64,000 bases of DNA. Origin: Pseudisothecium myosuroides (taxonomy: Eukaryota; Streptophyta; Bryopsida; Hypnales; Lembophyllaceae). Where the stretch lies: contig OX637296.1 of NCBI GenBank assembly GCA_951799445.1, forward strand, positions 7,254,001 through 7,318,000. Reading direction: 5' to 3'. The notes under the pieces were generated by a model. The model was not told where the DNA came from. It made no database searches and was given only the letters and a program-made list of their open reading frames with translations. The stretch's first letter is position 1; each line of letters begins with the position of its first letter. Both the position numbers and the translations under genes were made by a program. Shown here piece by piece: positions 48,916 through 61,461 of this stretch.

Positions 48916-49769
48916 GAACATCAAGGAGCAAAACCCTTTCCCTTCCGCCCTTGCTAGCGTTGTTGCTACAATGGAACCTATCTTAGTGCATACTATCTTA
49001 GTGCATAATATGCAGTAAGAGAGGTCGTACTTTGAAGCATTTATTTGTGAACAGTAGTTGGAGGCCCCATGGTGAGTTTGGATGGGTCACTTAGTGTGTT
49101 TGCAAATCAACTTGTGGCTTAATATAGATAGGATTTTATTCTTCCTACATAAATTTTATAAACAAATTACAAATAATGTAGGAACCATTGAAAGTCACAA
49201 ATTCATTATAAGTAATTTAGGTAGCCTAGAAATGTGGACCATTAATTTTTTCTTATATGTAATGAAGGGATTTTAGATTTGGATCCTATGTAGTTTAATT
49301 AGTATAACATGTTAGAACAGTTGGTTGCACAACTAGGCCAGACCTATATTAATTGAAATATGGGCCACAAAGTACTGCGTCCCTTATGATGGTAGTAACC
49401 CAAAAAATTCCAAGATTTGGGTTATCCCAACTTTATGATCATGAGGGCAACTTTGGTAAGATGAGTTGTGCATGTTGGATTGTGGGCAGCTTTGTTTTGA
49501 TGTTGTAGTTTTTAAAATTTTGATGGAGATATGATTTTATAGGCGCATCTCTTGGTGATATCCATTGAATATATTACATACATTGCCATTGTCTTATATG
49601 CATTTATTTTGAGACATACATTGTGTTTTTTTAACACGTTAATGATAGTTTCATGGCATTTAAGTATTAATTCTTTGCCTTTTTAGCTGCGTTGTTCATA
49701 GATCGTACTAAATTCTTTTGTTGTTTTGCTCTATTGTTTCATGTTTGTTCAGATTTGAGGTACATACAG

Positions 49770-50340
49770 CTGATCATAAATTTGAATTCACAGCTAAATT
49801 TGGAGAAGTCAACCTTCTTGAATTTTTTTCACTTCATTTTTTTAAAAAGCCAAAGGGGATTGTCATCTAATCCAACTTGTTTCACTTATTTTGGAGCTTT
49901 GTGGAACTAATTATGAATTGTTGAATTGAAGTTTATGGCATTGTTTAGTAAGTGTATGCTTGAATTTTGGTTAGGCTCCCCACTGTTTTTTCTTTTATAC
50001 AGCTGAATTTTAAAAGGTCAACCTTCTTGAAAGATTTTTCAATTCATTTCCTTGAAAAGTTTTAGAGCTTTTTGGAATCAATTATGAATTGTTCAAGTTG
50101 AAATGACATTATTATATACTTGTATGTTTGAATTTTGGTTATGTTCCCCATTTTTTACACACTACTAAGTTGAACTTAGTTTGTATGTTTGAATTTTGAT
50201 TATGCTCTCCATTTTTATTCCTTTACACACAACTATGGTGAACTTTGTATGTTTGAGTTTGGGTTATACTCCCTATTTTTTTTTCATTACTCATGACTAT
50301 AGTGAAATTTGTATATTTGAATTCCAAGGATGCATTCTTT
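49770..50340 (+). repeat. Degenerate tandem repeat
   Basis: Loose units read TTGTATGTTTGAATTTTGGT, then TATGCTCCCCATTTTT, then a CTTTACACACAACTA run. The first two also share GGTCAACCTTCTTGAA and AATTATGAATTGTT blocks. Confidence 0.6.
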
Positions 50341-52505
50341 GCACTTTTTTGCTTTACCCTTTTGCTTTTACCTTGCTTTTCCATTATCTTTTTTCTTGAT
50401 ATAGCCTAGCAAAAAATACATTGACATGGATACTATAAGTATAGATAGGGTGCCATAATATAGGCCAATTTGCCAAATTAAATAATTATAAGGATCCTTT
50501 TATTTTTGCCTAGGAGATAAATAGCCCCCTAAAAAATAGTTACCCCATCGCCGCACGTGGGGTCCAAAATATACATAGAGTGACCCACCCAAGATAGTGA
50601 GAGGCCACGTTAGCCAAAGGGTGGAAGTACACTAGACCCTTGTACTTTTGAGGTCACAACACAAAATTGGTATTAAACATGATTTTGTACTTTGTAATAC
50701 ACGAACTTAAAAGTCTTTTTTTAGACATCTATGTTGTTTTTCTATAGACTACATATGTTAATTACCTAGAAGCATTATTAAATTTGTTGAAAAGTTTATT
50801 TCATGGAGTTAAAAGGTACTTTTGTGGACGACTACTAAAATGTCACAGTACTACAAATCATTGAAAAGTATAAAATTTAGTACCTTGGAGAACTCTTTTT
50901 CTAGTGCCTTTTTCACTGGATACAACGAAGTGTCCTCTATTGGGATCTGCATTCAAATTCCTAACTACATCAAATATTTGGCAAAGATCTAAAAAAATAG
51001 GACTAATTTTGTGGCAAGGAATAACTTGATGAAAAAGTACGTTTTCACATAATCAATTTTTTATTTTAGATGCCTTCACCTAGTTTTAGAATGGCTACAA
51101 GTCAAAATTTTCAAAATATTGTTTTTCCACAAAAAAAATTCTGCCTCTTCTTAGGGTTTTTTAGTACAAAAGTATTCTTAATGTACTTCACATACTTTAG
51201 AAAGATTCATTTGTTATTGCCAGGAACGTGGCACCCAGGATACACGACCTTTAATTCAAAACAACTAGCCAAAATAAGGGAGTACCTCTCGACACTCGAC
51301 ACTTGTCCTTGAATTTTATGATATTGTAAGCAACAGTCCAACAAAGAAGCCAGGAATCGTGGCGGCCCAAATGGGTGCCTTCCAAATCTCATATGAACCA
51401 AATTATCCCATGCCACATGATCCACTACTTTGGTAGTTGACTTGAAAACCATTGGTTGATCCAAATCTACAATCTCTAGTTTTACAATTGGATTCGGAAG
51501 ACCTAAATTGCATACCTCTCATCTGTAGAGTACAATTTATACATTTTTTGTACTTTTTACACATTTTGTACATTTGAATTTTGCCGAAAGTGGGTGGGGT
51601 TTAGTGTACTTCCACCCCATAGTTCAGTACAAAACCTCTCCAATTGCATAAACCTTTCTTAGTGCATAGACCCGGCACTATGTACTAAGAGAGATTCTTC
51701 TGTCAACTTTGGTTTAAATTAAGTTCACCGGACCTACTCAATAGAAGAAATATCAGCCCTCCGGAGGATTGCTTCGGAGTGACAAGCCAAGCTATTTCAA
51801 AGCTTAGCATGTCACTCCAGAACAGTCCCGCAGTGAGCAGATTGCTCGCCGAAACGGTTAGAAATTGCAAATTTTTTTTTTTTTTTTTAATTTTAAATTT
51901 TTTAATAATTATTTTAAGATTTATTTATTTATTTATTTTACTCGTAAATTTCGGTTCCTGCGCCATTGTCGCTACAGTTTCAGTTGCGCGGAAATAGGGG
52001 AAAAACGATTTTTTTTGCAAAAAAAAAGTAAATTTCAGAGTACCTCGGAAGGCTATGGAGCAGCCCTCCGAAGGCCCTAGATTTTCTCTAATGTTTGTTT
52101 CTTGTCCCAACCCTACTATGTCCACAGCTTACATGGTGTCACAAGAGCCATCTAGTCTAACTCACTCAATCTATTCACCATCTCTAAATTCTTGAATGTA
52201 AATTTTCCTGCAATTCATGCAACCATAATACAAATGTATTCTTGTGATAGGGCTGCTATAGAAGGAGTACCCCACTCATCCTCTTCAAGAATGTTATGCC
52301 TCTATTTAGCGAAATAGCTTCCGTCAAGGTTTCAAAATTGAGTGGTGAAAGCCCAATACAGACTCAGAAAATCATCAATTTTCAGAAATTGGTTCACGAC
52401 TTGCACTCGGTTGTGGACTTTGCACAACAACTACTTTGTCTTTTCCTTGAGAGTCCTTTCTTGGAGTACAGCAACATCTGTGACCTGCATCAAGCAACAT
52501 CATAA
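50341..52505. other. Intergenic DNA without recognised genes
   Basis: AT-rich, with a long T run at 51872-51887 followed by TTTA repeats. The block at 51741-51800 (AGAAGAAATATCAGCCCTCC...) has a relative at 62886-62944. No coding family or RNA is recognised. Confidence 0.4.
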
Positions 52506-52509
52506 ATAA

Positions 52510-52990
52510 TTCCTTTTGAGGTCCAAAATTGCTTCAAAATATTTGTACTCAAAGCAAGGCTAAAATCTTCATCTATTCAAAAGTAGATATTTCTAATCCT
52601 TTCCAAAGGTGAAGTTTTGTCTTTCAACAATTTTAGAAAAAAACATATATGTCCCATAACTCATGTTTTCAGTCAATATGTTGAAAAATGGATAGAGAAT
52701 ACATGGAAAAAAAAACTTTCATTTTCATCTTTAAGAAAATCATAAATTGGAAGGTGGTACTTGATTAGAAATAACCCGACAGGCCGACATTGCTAATAGC
52801 TTTGACAAGAAATTGAGGATTGTAAATCCCAATGGTGAGAATTTTCTTATAAGCAACATAAATCATATAGTTTGGTTTTATCTGGAAATGTTCAAAATTG
52901 AGTTGAAGAAACAACTTCTTTTGTTTTTTCTACCTTCATTGCTAGCAAAATAAAACTCCTCATGAATTTCACCTCATTATTTGGAACTCA
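52510..52990 (-). repeat. Inverted relative of the 21.4-22.0 kb element interior
   Basis: On the minus strand it follows 21440-22010 closely, sharing for example TAGATGAAGATTTTAGCC, ACAGAACTTCACC and TTATGAGGAG. It is a fragment of the same diverged family. Confidence 0.6.
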
Positions 52991-53961
52991 ATGGTTCAAC
53001 CAAGGGAGAGTAATGGTTATCAGAAATAAATGGCAATTTTGCGCTGAGCTGCCTGGCCCAGTGACTTTCCAAAATTTAACTTTATAATCTTGAAGATTGC
53101 ATTATGCCAAATACATATGACATTCAAATTTCAAACTATTGTTTGTATGAATGATTAAGGATCGTAGTCACCAAAAAAAATTTCCTCAGCATCTATCATT
53201 ATACTTCAGTCTTAAGGATAAGTTTGTGCACTTGAATGTCACTGATTATATATCTTCTAACTTATGTTCTTAAGTAGGTTGTAAGTGAAATTAAGAAGGG
53301 CTAGCAATTTGTGTTCTTAACCTGTACCCAACTACCCGCTCAACCATTTCAACTCTCATAGGACTTTCAAAATTTTGCATTGCATTGATTATGAATTGGT
53401 AATAAAACTAGATAGATGTACCTTTTGGAGTAAAGCATCCAAACTAGTTGCTCCAAAGTATTGTAAATCGAGATCCTTTTGGAAGTGTAGTTTGTAAACC
53501 TTGAAGAATTTCTCCAACGCAATGTTGTAATAATATATGACTAACAGCTCTTGAAGTTTTTGCTTAAAAGATATCAATAGACACTCATAAGCAATGTCAT
53601 CAGGTTGAAAAAAAAGGCTGCCAACCACGCCTGTAGTTAAAGGTGGAGGCTCACGGGCTACAGGAGTCAACACTCTAGAAGTACATGTCCAAATAGTAGA
53701 CATATACACAATTATCAACAATCTACTTTTGCTTTCCAATGAGCACAGCTGGTATACTATTTTCAACTCAAAGAAATAGAAAGTTGCGTCTAAAAATAAA
53801 TAATTGATCTCTTAGAACAAACAACGAATGTCAATGCTGTGGCTCTCGAGATTTACTTGACATTTGTAAGCTTTTCACATATCTCAAAAATTTGCATATG
53901 TCAGTAAAACAAGGGCGTGCACTAGCCTCTTGGCTCCAACACTTCTCTATCAACATCCTTA

Positions 53962-55282
53962 GAGCATCCCCACAATTAACCCCTAAAGGCCCAAGGCCTT
54001 TTTTCTACCAAAAACCCATCAAAACTGCCATTTCTATAGCAAGGAGTAAAAAAAAATGAAAAATGTTTTTTTTTCACATGTAGCAAGGATCTTAAACCTA
54101 ACTAGTATGAAAATGTGTGGAAAAAATTTCAGAATTTTTGACCGCTCAAATTGCAAGAAATGTGCGTTTAAAGTGGAAAAAACAAGTATTTCAGCACATT
54201 GCGGGACTGGATTTTTTGACTTTAAACATTTTTCACTTAAAATTTTTGCACTACAGAGTTTTGTGCTTCAAATCTTTATAGTGGAGAATTGAGTTAAGAG
54301 TCTAGGAAAAAAAATAATATTAAAAAAAACTTAATTATCATTCCTAAAAAAATTATTAAGTAGAAGTAGGTACGAGATAGAAGGAAAATCTAAAACATTA
54401 ATATATTTTAGATGGAATTAAAATACACTAATCCCAATGGTGAGATTTTTCTAGCAAGTAAACTAAACCATGAGAATTTTTATTTTTTTTTAAATTGCAA
54501 AAATAGCATTTAGAAATGAATTTTACAAGTTATTTTTTTCAAGAAGATGCTCTAACTACCCGAAAAACAAGAATGTCCATAACTTTCTCATAACAAATCC
54601 AAATGAAATGAATCAAAGCTTTCCAGATAGACAAAAATATAATCTACAAGAAAAAAAATATTAAAAAAAGAAATCAAATTTTTGCCAAATTTTTCTTGCT
54701 GCCCGGACTGCCCAGTTACAAAAAAAAGTAACATATTTGGCCATAACTTTTGACTCCTATTTCCAAATGTGCTGAAATTTAGTGCATATGAAAGATATTC
54801 CTCGCGCCCACCTTCTATTAAAATTTCAGCTTAAAATATGGAAATCTCTAGTCACACGGACCTGCCCAAAATTTCTATACGGCCAAAAAACGCAATCCGG
54901 TCCTTTAGGAGTTAACATGCGGAACTGGGGCGCCAAACAAGGAATTGTTGTTGGTTGGCGTGCCGTCATTTTGATTGAAGAGTCATGGCCCACGGGAAGA
55001 CTCATCAAGTGGTCAAAAGTTGCACCAACCTTATTATTTTATTATTTTAAAAAGAATCTCTTCAACTTTTGAAGACAAACTTTCAAAAGGTGGGATTCCA
55101 AAGATTGTTAAATAGCTTGGCAAGCCGCGTTCAAGAGTCTCCATTTGCCCGTGCCTTCTTCATTTTTAGATGTGGTCAGGCATATTTTTAACCTTGGCGT
55201 GCGTGCCGTGGGGCAATTTCTAAGCCACGGCCCACCCATTGCTTGTGTTGAGTGCCTCTGGCGAGTAGCCGTGGCAATGCTC
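53962..55282. mobile_element. PIF/Harbinger-like MITE inserted in the kinase pseudogene exon
   Basis: The ends GAGCATCCCCAC and GTGGCAATGCTC are roughly inverse, with TTA on both sides (53959-53961, 55283-55285). The intact paralogues read AAGCTAAGGAGGTTG at this spot, with one TAA, so they show the empty site. Without the nested TTAA element the unit is about 385 bp. The superfamily rests on the 3-bp TTA duplication only. Confidence 0.8.
53976..54915. mobile_element. TTAA-family element, copy B, nested in the MITE
   Basis: The body 53980-54911 matches copy A (28741-29674) nearly throughout in the same orientation, with TTAA at both borders. The ends CCCCTAAAGG and CCTTTAGGAG carry one or two changes. 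It sits 14 bp inside the left end of the outer MITE. Confidence 0.85.
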
Positions 55283-57390
55283 TTAGCTCCATCGGACTTT
55301 GACGAGGCAAACGAGGACGTTCACCAGATATAACCTTGTTCTTCACTTCAATATAGCTATAAATGTCTTGATAAGGAAAATTTCATGTCAAGATCTCATA
55401 ACAAACCATGGCAAAGCTATAAACATCGCTCTTGAAAGGATATCTTTTTTCCTCAACAATGCTCTCATGCCTGAACATCTCAGGGGCCATCCATCACAGC
55501 GTACCCATGTTTGGAGTTTGGTTGGAGTATGTCATACTGTTTTCTTTGGTTCTTGATAACCCAAAGTTTGCCACTTTGGCTTGTATATATTCATGTCCCT
55601 CCAGTTTGGTTGACTTTTTACGTCGCACTAAGATATTGTGTGATTTCAAATCTCCATGCACAATTCTCATTTTGTGCAAGTAAGACACTCCTTCTCCTAT
55701 TTGCAGCATTAGGTCAAGTGCTACAAAAATACAGAACGGAGATTCACGTCTTCCGTTGCATCGGAGTCTAGTTCTATTCAGAGAATGGAGATCCTCATCC
55801 ATCAATTCCATAACAATCGAGTATTCTCCATAATCCACTCCACAAAAAGGAAAGATGCCATATTAGGATGAGACAACCTTGTACAGATGGACACTTCCTT
55901 CTTGAAGTCTGGATTCTCTAGTCCATGAAACGTCTTCACAGCTACTTCAACTCCCCTCCAAATTGCTTTGTGTACTGTACAGTACCAACGGCGCCGGTTC
56001 CAATTTTCACCATTTGTTTCAATTTGGTCATGTCAGATCTTTCGTTCAAGTCCAAAGGCGCCAATGACTCGAATTTGCCAAGCGGCGAACTCTGTGGTTT
56101 TGAGTTGTTAAGCCTTTGGAACAGAAAAGTTGCCAGCTCATATTCATCAGTACTTGCTTCACCTGACTCAATTAAAGCTTTCACTTTAGTCAACAACGTT
56201 GCATGATCAAGGCATGCTGCCTTCGCTTTGGCAACCCAAGCTTCAGCAGTTTTCAAATCAGAAACTTCGAGAAATTTCAGGCACTCTGATCTGGTGAAGA
56301 GATGGAAATCGCACACAACTCCAAATCAAAACCTAGGGACAAAACATGATCAGACATGTTTGACAATATGACAGCGGCTTGAATCCAGGGCTCTTTGGAA
56401 CATCCTTGAATGAAGCACACCACCTCCTTGGCCAACAGAAAGAGGATCCTTGAAAGCTCAAGACACCTGGCCTCGTGTTCAGGTCTCACAAACATGATTC
56501 GGAGGAATTTGAAATTAAAGAACCAGTTTGCAAAGAACACGGCCCTGCAAAGTTTATGGGCCAAGTATTTACATTGTTCATTGTTGAAACTACTTCTTGT
56601 TGAAGCTATCTGTGCTGCTTTCATATGTTGTGTTGTCAACTGTAGGTACTGCTCAGGCGTTTTAACTACATCAAAAGCACAATCAACAGGAAAATCAGCT
56701 TACAATTACTTAGTTGCATCATCATCAATTTACAACAAGATCGATTGAGAATCCGGAGACAGATCTGTTAATGGACAACGTAGATGAACGGACACTGCAC
56801 ATCTCATTGATTTCAATAACTGCAATTTGGCAAGCACTATGGTAGATACACAAAATTGGAATTCAAATGAAGCTGTATAAAATGTAATTTTCGTCTGAAA
56901 TCTTCCAAGTAAGAGAAGATTTACCCAATCCATGCCAGCAGCTTTTGTCCTAAATGACCAGCCAGACCAGTACTGCATCCAGCTACTTTCAGCCATGGAA
57001 TCCAAAAGGGCCAAGAACTACCCTACGACGTACGTGAGGGTCAGAACTGGCATAAATTAAGTCATTTTTGTCAAAGCAAGGTTGTCCTGCCGGACACCGC
57101 AACATTTTGTCTGACACAATGTCTTAGACGTTGAGATGAGCTTGCATCTATCTAACAAGCAAATTCTTAGAATATAACTAGAGTATTCGTGAATATTCAA
57201 ACATGTACTAGGAATATGCAAGAATATTCAAGCATGTCATACAAGAATGTCTAATATGTTAAACAAATTTTAATAAGACACCATTCGAAGGACGTCCTGT
57301 ACGACTAACCAGCATGGTATAAAACTCGTCCAACAAGACAACCCTGGTCAAAATGAAGTGACCTTCGCCACATTCCGCATGAAAGAGACA

Positions 57391-57480
57391 TGGTGAGAGC
57401 GTCGTGACATGAGAGAATCATGGTGAGAGCGTCGTGACATGAGAGAATCATGGTGAGAGCAAGGTGATAGGTAGAACAAC
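57391..57480 (+). repeat. 30-bp tandem repeat
   Basis: TGGTGAGAGCGTCGTGACAT plus GAGAGAATCA is repeated at 57391 and 57421, with a part unit at 57451. It lies about 400 bp upstream of the copy 3 first exon. Confidence 0.9.
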
Positions 57481-57923
57481 ATTAGGGTTCTACCTGCAAA
57501 TTCCACCAAGAGGCCGGCTTGCAATGCGGGCTGCTGAAATGAAGTCGAGGGGCGCTATCTCATCCGTCCCGTGTTGCTGGCCATAGTTAGAAGTTGGCAA
57601 GACTTTGAACAAAGCCTTGTACTCTCCTCTCCCACTATATCACCAAATCCTATAAAACTTTTGCCATGTTCCTTCTTCGTGCTCCTTTGTTGCAACGCTA
57701 CTCCACTCTGTTTTTAAGCTCCTCTGTTGGCCAGCTTTGTTGCCAGTTTACTACACCACGCTCTATTGCTTGACTTGCCTGTGTCAAGTTTGTGGTTCTC
57801 TCCTCGGAAGTTGGATCTTAGGATTTGACAAGTTCCGCTTTCAGTTTCAAATCTACTTTGGAATGTCTCGCAAGTGAATTAAGAAAAAATTAGAAGAGTT
57901 GCCATACCTTTTACACAAGAGCT

Positions 57924-58666
57924 GGGTGATTGCAAGAAAGACCGGTACTATTTTGTGTCACACTTGATGTGTTCAAGTTGTCTTCGGCCATAACTTTTGC
58001 ACATTAAAGTCAATGTACTTGAATTTTTTTTTGAAGATCAGAAACTAGACATTTATTAGAAATTTTATTTTTCAAAAATTTTCAAAAATCATTTTATATT
58101 TAAATTTCATTTTAGCTAATTTGTCACACTTTGTGATTTAGGGGTTTTTAGTACTGGGGACCCTCCAAAATTAATGATCCGGAGCTGAAATTTTTGTGGT
58201 CTATACCTACACTAGAGAGGCATGTTCCTACCAAACAAAATTTTAAAAAACATTATTTTATGTCCTCTACATTCAGGCAAACAGGGCTCTCTTGCGCGCG
58301 CAGTTCTGAACATTCAAAATGGTTTTAAGATGATTTTTTTGGTAAAATATCTTTTAAATGAAGTCTTCCCAAATGGCCAATTTTTAGTTTCTTTGAAAAC
58401 TGTTTTTCCTATTTTCCACAAATTAAAACGTCAAAGTACCTATTTTCATGAGATTTTGCCCTAAATCCTAAACCCTACTTAAAAAATTTTCCTATAATTT
58501 TCCTTCCTAGGGCACCTTCTCCTTAAAGGTGTGAATACAAAACATATTTTTTAAAATTTAAAATTTTTTTTTTTCTAATTTTTAAGTACTCCCGAAAAAA
58601 ATTTGAGTACTGTGTAGTACTGCGGCCGACGCTACGCTTTTCATTCGGTCTTTCTTGCAATCACCC
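57924..58666. mobile_element. Non-autonomous TIR transposon, GGGTGATTGC family, copy 2
   Basis: It has perfect 21-bp inverted termini (57924-57944 and 58646-58666), starting GGGTGATTGCAAG, and AGCT on both sides (57920-57923 and 58667-58670). The interior aligns with 6941-7667. No transposase is seen. The perfect ends suggest it is the younger copy. Confidence 0.85.
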
Positions 58667-58670
58667 AGCT

Positions 58671-59630
58671 TCACAATGTTCACCCACAAAAGAAGCTGGA
58701 GTGCCACTTTTGTTTCCACAAATCATCCATCATGTTTGCCTTTTCTTGTGTATGAGAAATTGGATCACATTACTAGGTTGCCAGCCATGGCAAATGAGTA
58801 AGGTGTTAGCCATGGCTGGCCTCTAAAGTATGTGCCCCTGTAGTCCCTGGTTGCCAGCTATTGTTTTGAAAAAATGACAACCTAAATTTCGACGGCCCCT
58901 GCAGCTTACACTCTCAGAAAATAAATTTGAGAGACCTTGTTTCCACTCTACTGCATTGTTTATGAAATGTGAGCCGCTGTCTATACAATGTAAGACAAGA
59001 TGATCAGTGAGATAGAAAAATGGCGTCCATCCTGCGCAGCATTGGCTAGCCAATCCCTATTAAGGTAAGTGCACCTATAATTTACAATAATAGCAGCTGA
59101 TTCCACTTATTATTATTATTAAACATCCATAATTTTCTTCAAATCTTATTGGTAAATGAAAGAAGATTTCAACGCCCTTATGCACAATTGGGACACCATA
59201 TGCATAATTTATGAAATTTCAAACTATAATCCCTAGGTGGGCCAAAAATCAACCCCCAGGCTCTCCTAGATTCATGATCTAATTGTATACATCTCCTCTC
59301 GTGAATATCTTAGTGAGGATCGTTTTTTGGTCCAAATGTAAGTGTCGCATTTTAGGGCAATTATGATTATAGCCAGGTGCACATACCTTAGAGGCTTTAC
59401 TCTGGCACTTACACCATAAAAACGCACTCCTACGCAGAGAAGTTTTGGAATACTTAACACACTGCAAGATCAAAAGTTTGCTACAAAAGTGATGATCAAG
59501 AAAACATGTTATCCTCTTGATCGACTCACCTTACGTACATCCAATGAACTACAAACACACACAAGGAGATTTTTCTGGTTTCCTACATTATCAATGTAGT
59601 AAAATCAAGGAAAACACCACTTTCAAGAGT
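58671..59630. other. Intergenic DNA without recognised genes
   Basis: A short palindrome of CCAGCCATGGC and GCCATGGCTGG lies at 58781-58823. Nothing else is supported. Confidence 0.4.
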
Positions 59631-59639
59631 GTGAGCATG

Positions 59640-60000
59640 TAGAGATTTGGAATTGCTATGTAGAATTTTAGTCATTTTAGTACATAACATAGTAAACAAC
59701 CCAATTTACTACTTTCTAGCATACATTCTTATTATGCATGATTGTAGTAAAATACATAACATAGGAAACAACCCAGTTTTACTACTTTCTTGCTCACATG
59801 ACTATTATGCATGATCATAGTGAAATATAGAATATAGCAAACACCTCATTTTTACTACTTTCGATCACATACAACTTAATTCTCCATGATAGGGAAATAC
59901 ATGACATGGTAGAGAAGTAAACAATACATTTTGATCACTTCCTCACATATACATTATAAGTATGCATGGTAGAGAAGTGTTTTCTTTATTATTAGCAACA
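59640..60000 (+). repeat. Tandem repeat of about 80 bp, four units
   Basis: Units run TATTATGCATGATNRTAGTA, then AAATACATAACATAG, then AAACAACCCAGTTTTACTAC. TATGCATGA-like marks fall near 59734, 59816, 59883 and 59961. Confidence 0.75.
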
Positions 60001-60584
60001 CATAATTATGGAAATCATTCTAATTTAGAATGTTATGAGAAGGTGCTGTTTGCAAGATGTTTGGATAGTTAGATAGTCATTACCCTTTTGAAATGAAAGT
60101 GATTGGAAAACCATATATTACAAATGAAAAATTGACTTTAATTGAAAAAATGAATATGTAATTTTTCATTGGATTTAATATTTGTAAAATAAGTATTTGC
60201 AAGGATGTAGTGATTATTTTTTAAAGATTGAAGCATCTCAGGTGTAACTTTTGAAGCTCTAACCCTTCAATTAAGATGACACAATGTGTCTTTTCAAAAA
60301 AAAATTATGGCAATTTCTCGAGAGGGTGCAACAAATCTCAATATTTGGTGAATTAAGATTCTCTAGAAATACAAGTTGATATACTTTTTTCCTTGTTGAT
60401 TTGGATACTGCAACTCTAAATCAACAAAAAAATCAACACTTTTGTGTTAATTTTGACTTTCATGAATCTCAAGTAATTTTTTTGATTTGAAAAATGTTTA
60501 AATCACCATGGTTAGTATTCTTTAAATAATATGATTTAAAAAGAAAAAATTAAATCATTCACAATTTGGCATTTTTCAAGTCAG

Positions 60585-61155
60585 CAGACTTTAGAGGCCA
60601 TTTAGTAATAGAAAAACAACTTTTTTTTAAAAACTTTGAACTATGGAAAGTTGTTAAATCAAGGTGTCTTTCATCTCCAAAAGTCCGTTTTCAATTTCAG
60701 GTCTTTAATGAAAAGTTATGAATAAATTTCAAAGTGGGTTGGAATTGAACTTTTTTTTAAACTAAATCTTTTACAATTCCATATTTTTCAAAGTCAGCAG
60801 ACTTCAGAGGCCATTTAGTAATAGAAAAACAACTTTTGAAAAAAATCTTTGAACTAAGAAAAGTTGCTAAATAAAATTATCGTTCATCTCCAAAAATCTA
60901 TTTGCAATTTTAATTCTCTAGTCAAAAGTTATGAATAAATTTTAGAGCGGGGTTGAATTGAACTTTTTTTTTGACATCATGAAAGACCCTCTCTGAAATT
61001 TATTCATAACTTTTGATTGGAGACTTAAAATTGCAAACGGGTTTTTGGAGATGAAAGATATTTTGATTTAGAAACTTTTCTTAGTTCAAAGATTTAAAAA
61101 AAAAGTTGTTCTTCTATTACTAAATGGCCTTTGAAGTCTGCTGACTTTGAAAAAT
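60585..61155. repeat. Direct plus inverted repeat array forming a 160-bp-arm foldback
   Basis: Unit 1 (60585-60755) and unit 2 (60788-60943) are direct copies starting AGTCAGCAGACTT. Unit 3 (60993-61153) is the inverse of unit 2, separated by about 50 bp. Units 2 and 3 could fold into a long hairpin. Confidence 0.85.
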
Positions 61156-61222
61156 ACCGAAAACCCCCCACATAAACTAGATAAATAAATAAGTATTCCA
61201 CACATGCACATGTAGGTGAATG

Positions 61223-61461
61223 TGTGGTGCAATGGTTTGAACCTTGCACCCTAAGTAAGAGGTGCAAGGTTCAAATCTTGCTAGCGCCCCATTTGCCATG
61301 TGCACGCCTAGGTGGCTTGCCCATAAGGAGGGGTTGTCTAGGTGGCTTGCCATGTGGTGGGTACCTGATGTGGCATGCTGATTTGGCAATGTGCCACGTG
61401 GCATTATTTTAGAAAAAATTAAAAAAAAATTGATCCAATTAACAAAAAAAAAAAAAAAAAA
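61223..61461 (+). other. SINE-like unit with Pol III-type boxes and a perfect 15-bp hairpin
   Basis: TGTGGTGCAATGG (61223 on) resembles box A and GGTTCAAATC (61268-61277) box B, and the segment ends in an A18-type run (61444-61461). A perfect inverted repeat TTTGAACCTTGCACC / GGTGCAAGGTTCAAA (61236-61250, 61261-61275) has a 10-nt loop. It does not fold as a normal tRNA because no acceptor stem forms. Confidence 0.45.

Larger units (their letters stand above)
53422..56996 (-). pseudogene. Kinase-LOTUS copy 3, pseudogene
   Basis: Exon order matches copies 1 and 2. Small first exon 56996-56925 (MAESSWMQYWSGW...), then a long kinase exon 56665 to 53857 behind the same GATGTAG acceptor, then a LOTUS exon ending at 53422 (KQKLQELLV, LDLQYFGATSLDALLQK, donor GTACAT). 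Breaks: a 1-nt loss near 56300, a 5-nt gain near 55975, TGA in the activation segment (55496-55494) and TGA at 55385-55383. HRD has become HGD and DFG has become NFG. The kinase exon is also split by a transposon at 53962-55282, after which it resumes (ending KSLQMSS-like) to a GTAAAT donor. The first-exon donor phase does not fit exon 2 as read. No final exon was found. Confidence 0.88.

Noticed and set aside
54056..54292. Frames shared by the two TTAA elements (also 28817-29035) as a conserved small gene
   Set aside because: The similarity extends evenly over the whole element, and the translations differ by indels without frame keeping.
61223..61292. tRNA gene
   Set aside because: Box A- and box B-like sequences are present but no acceptor stem forms, and the middle folds into a 15-bp hairpin instead.
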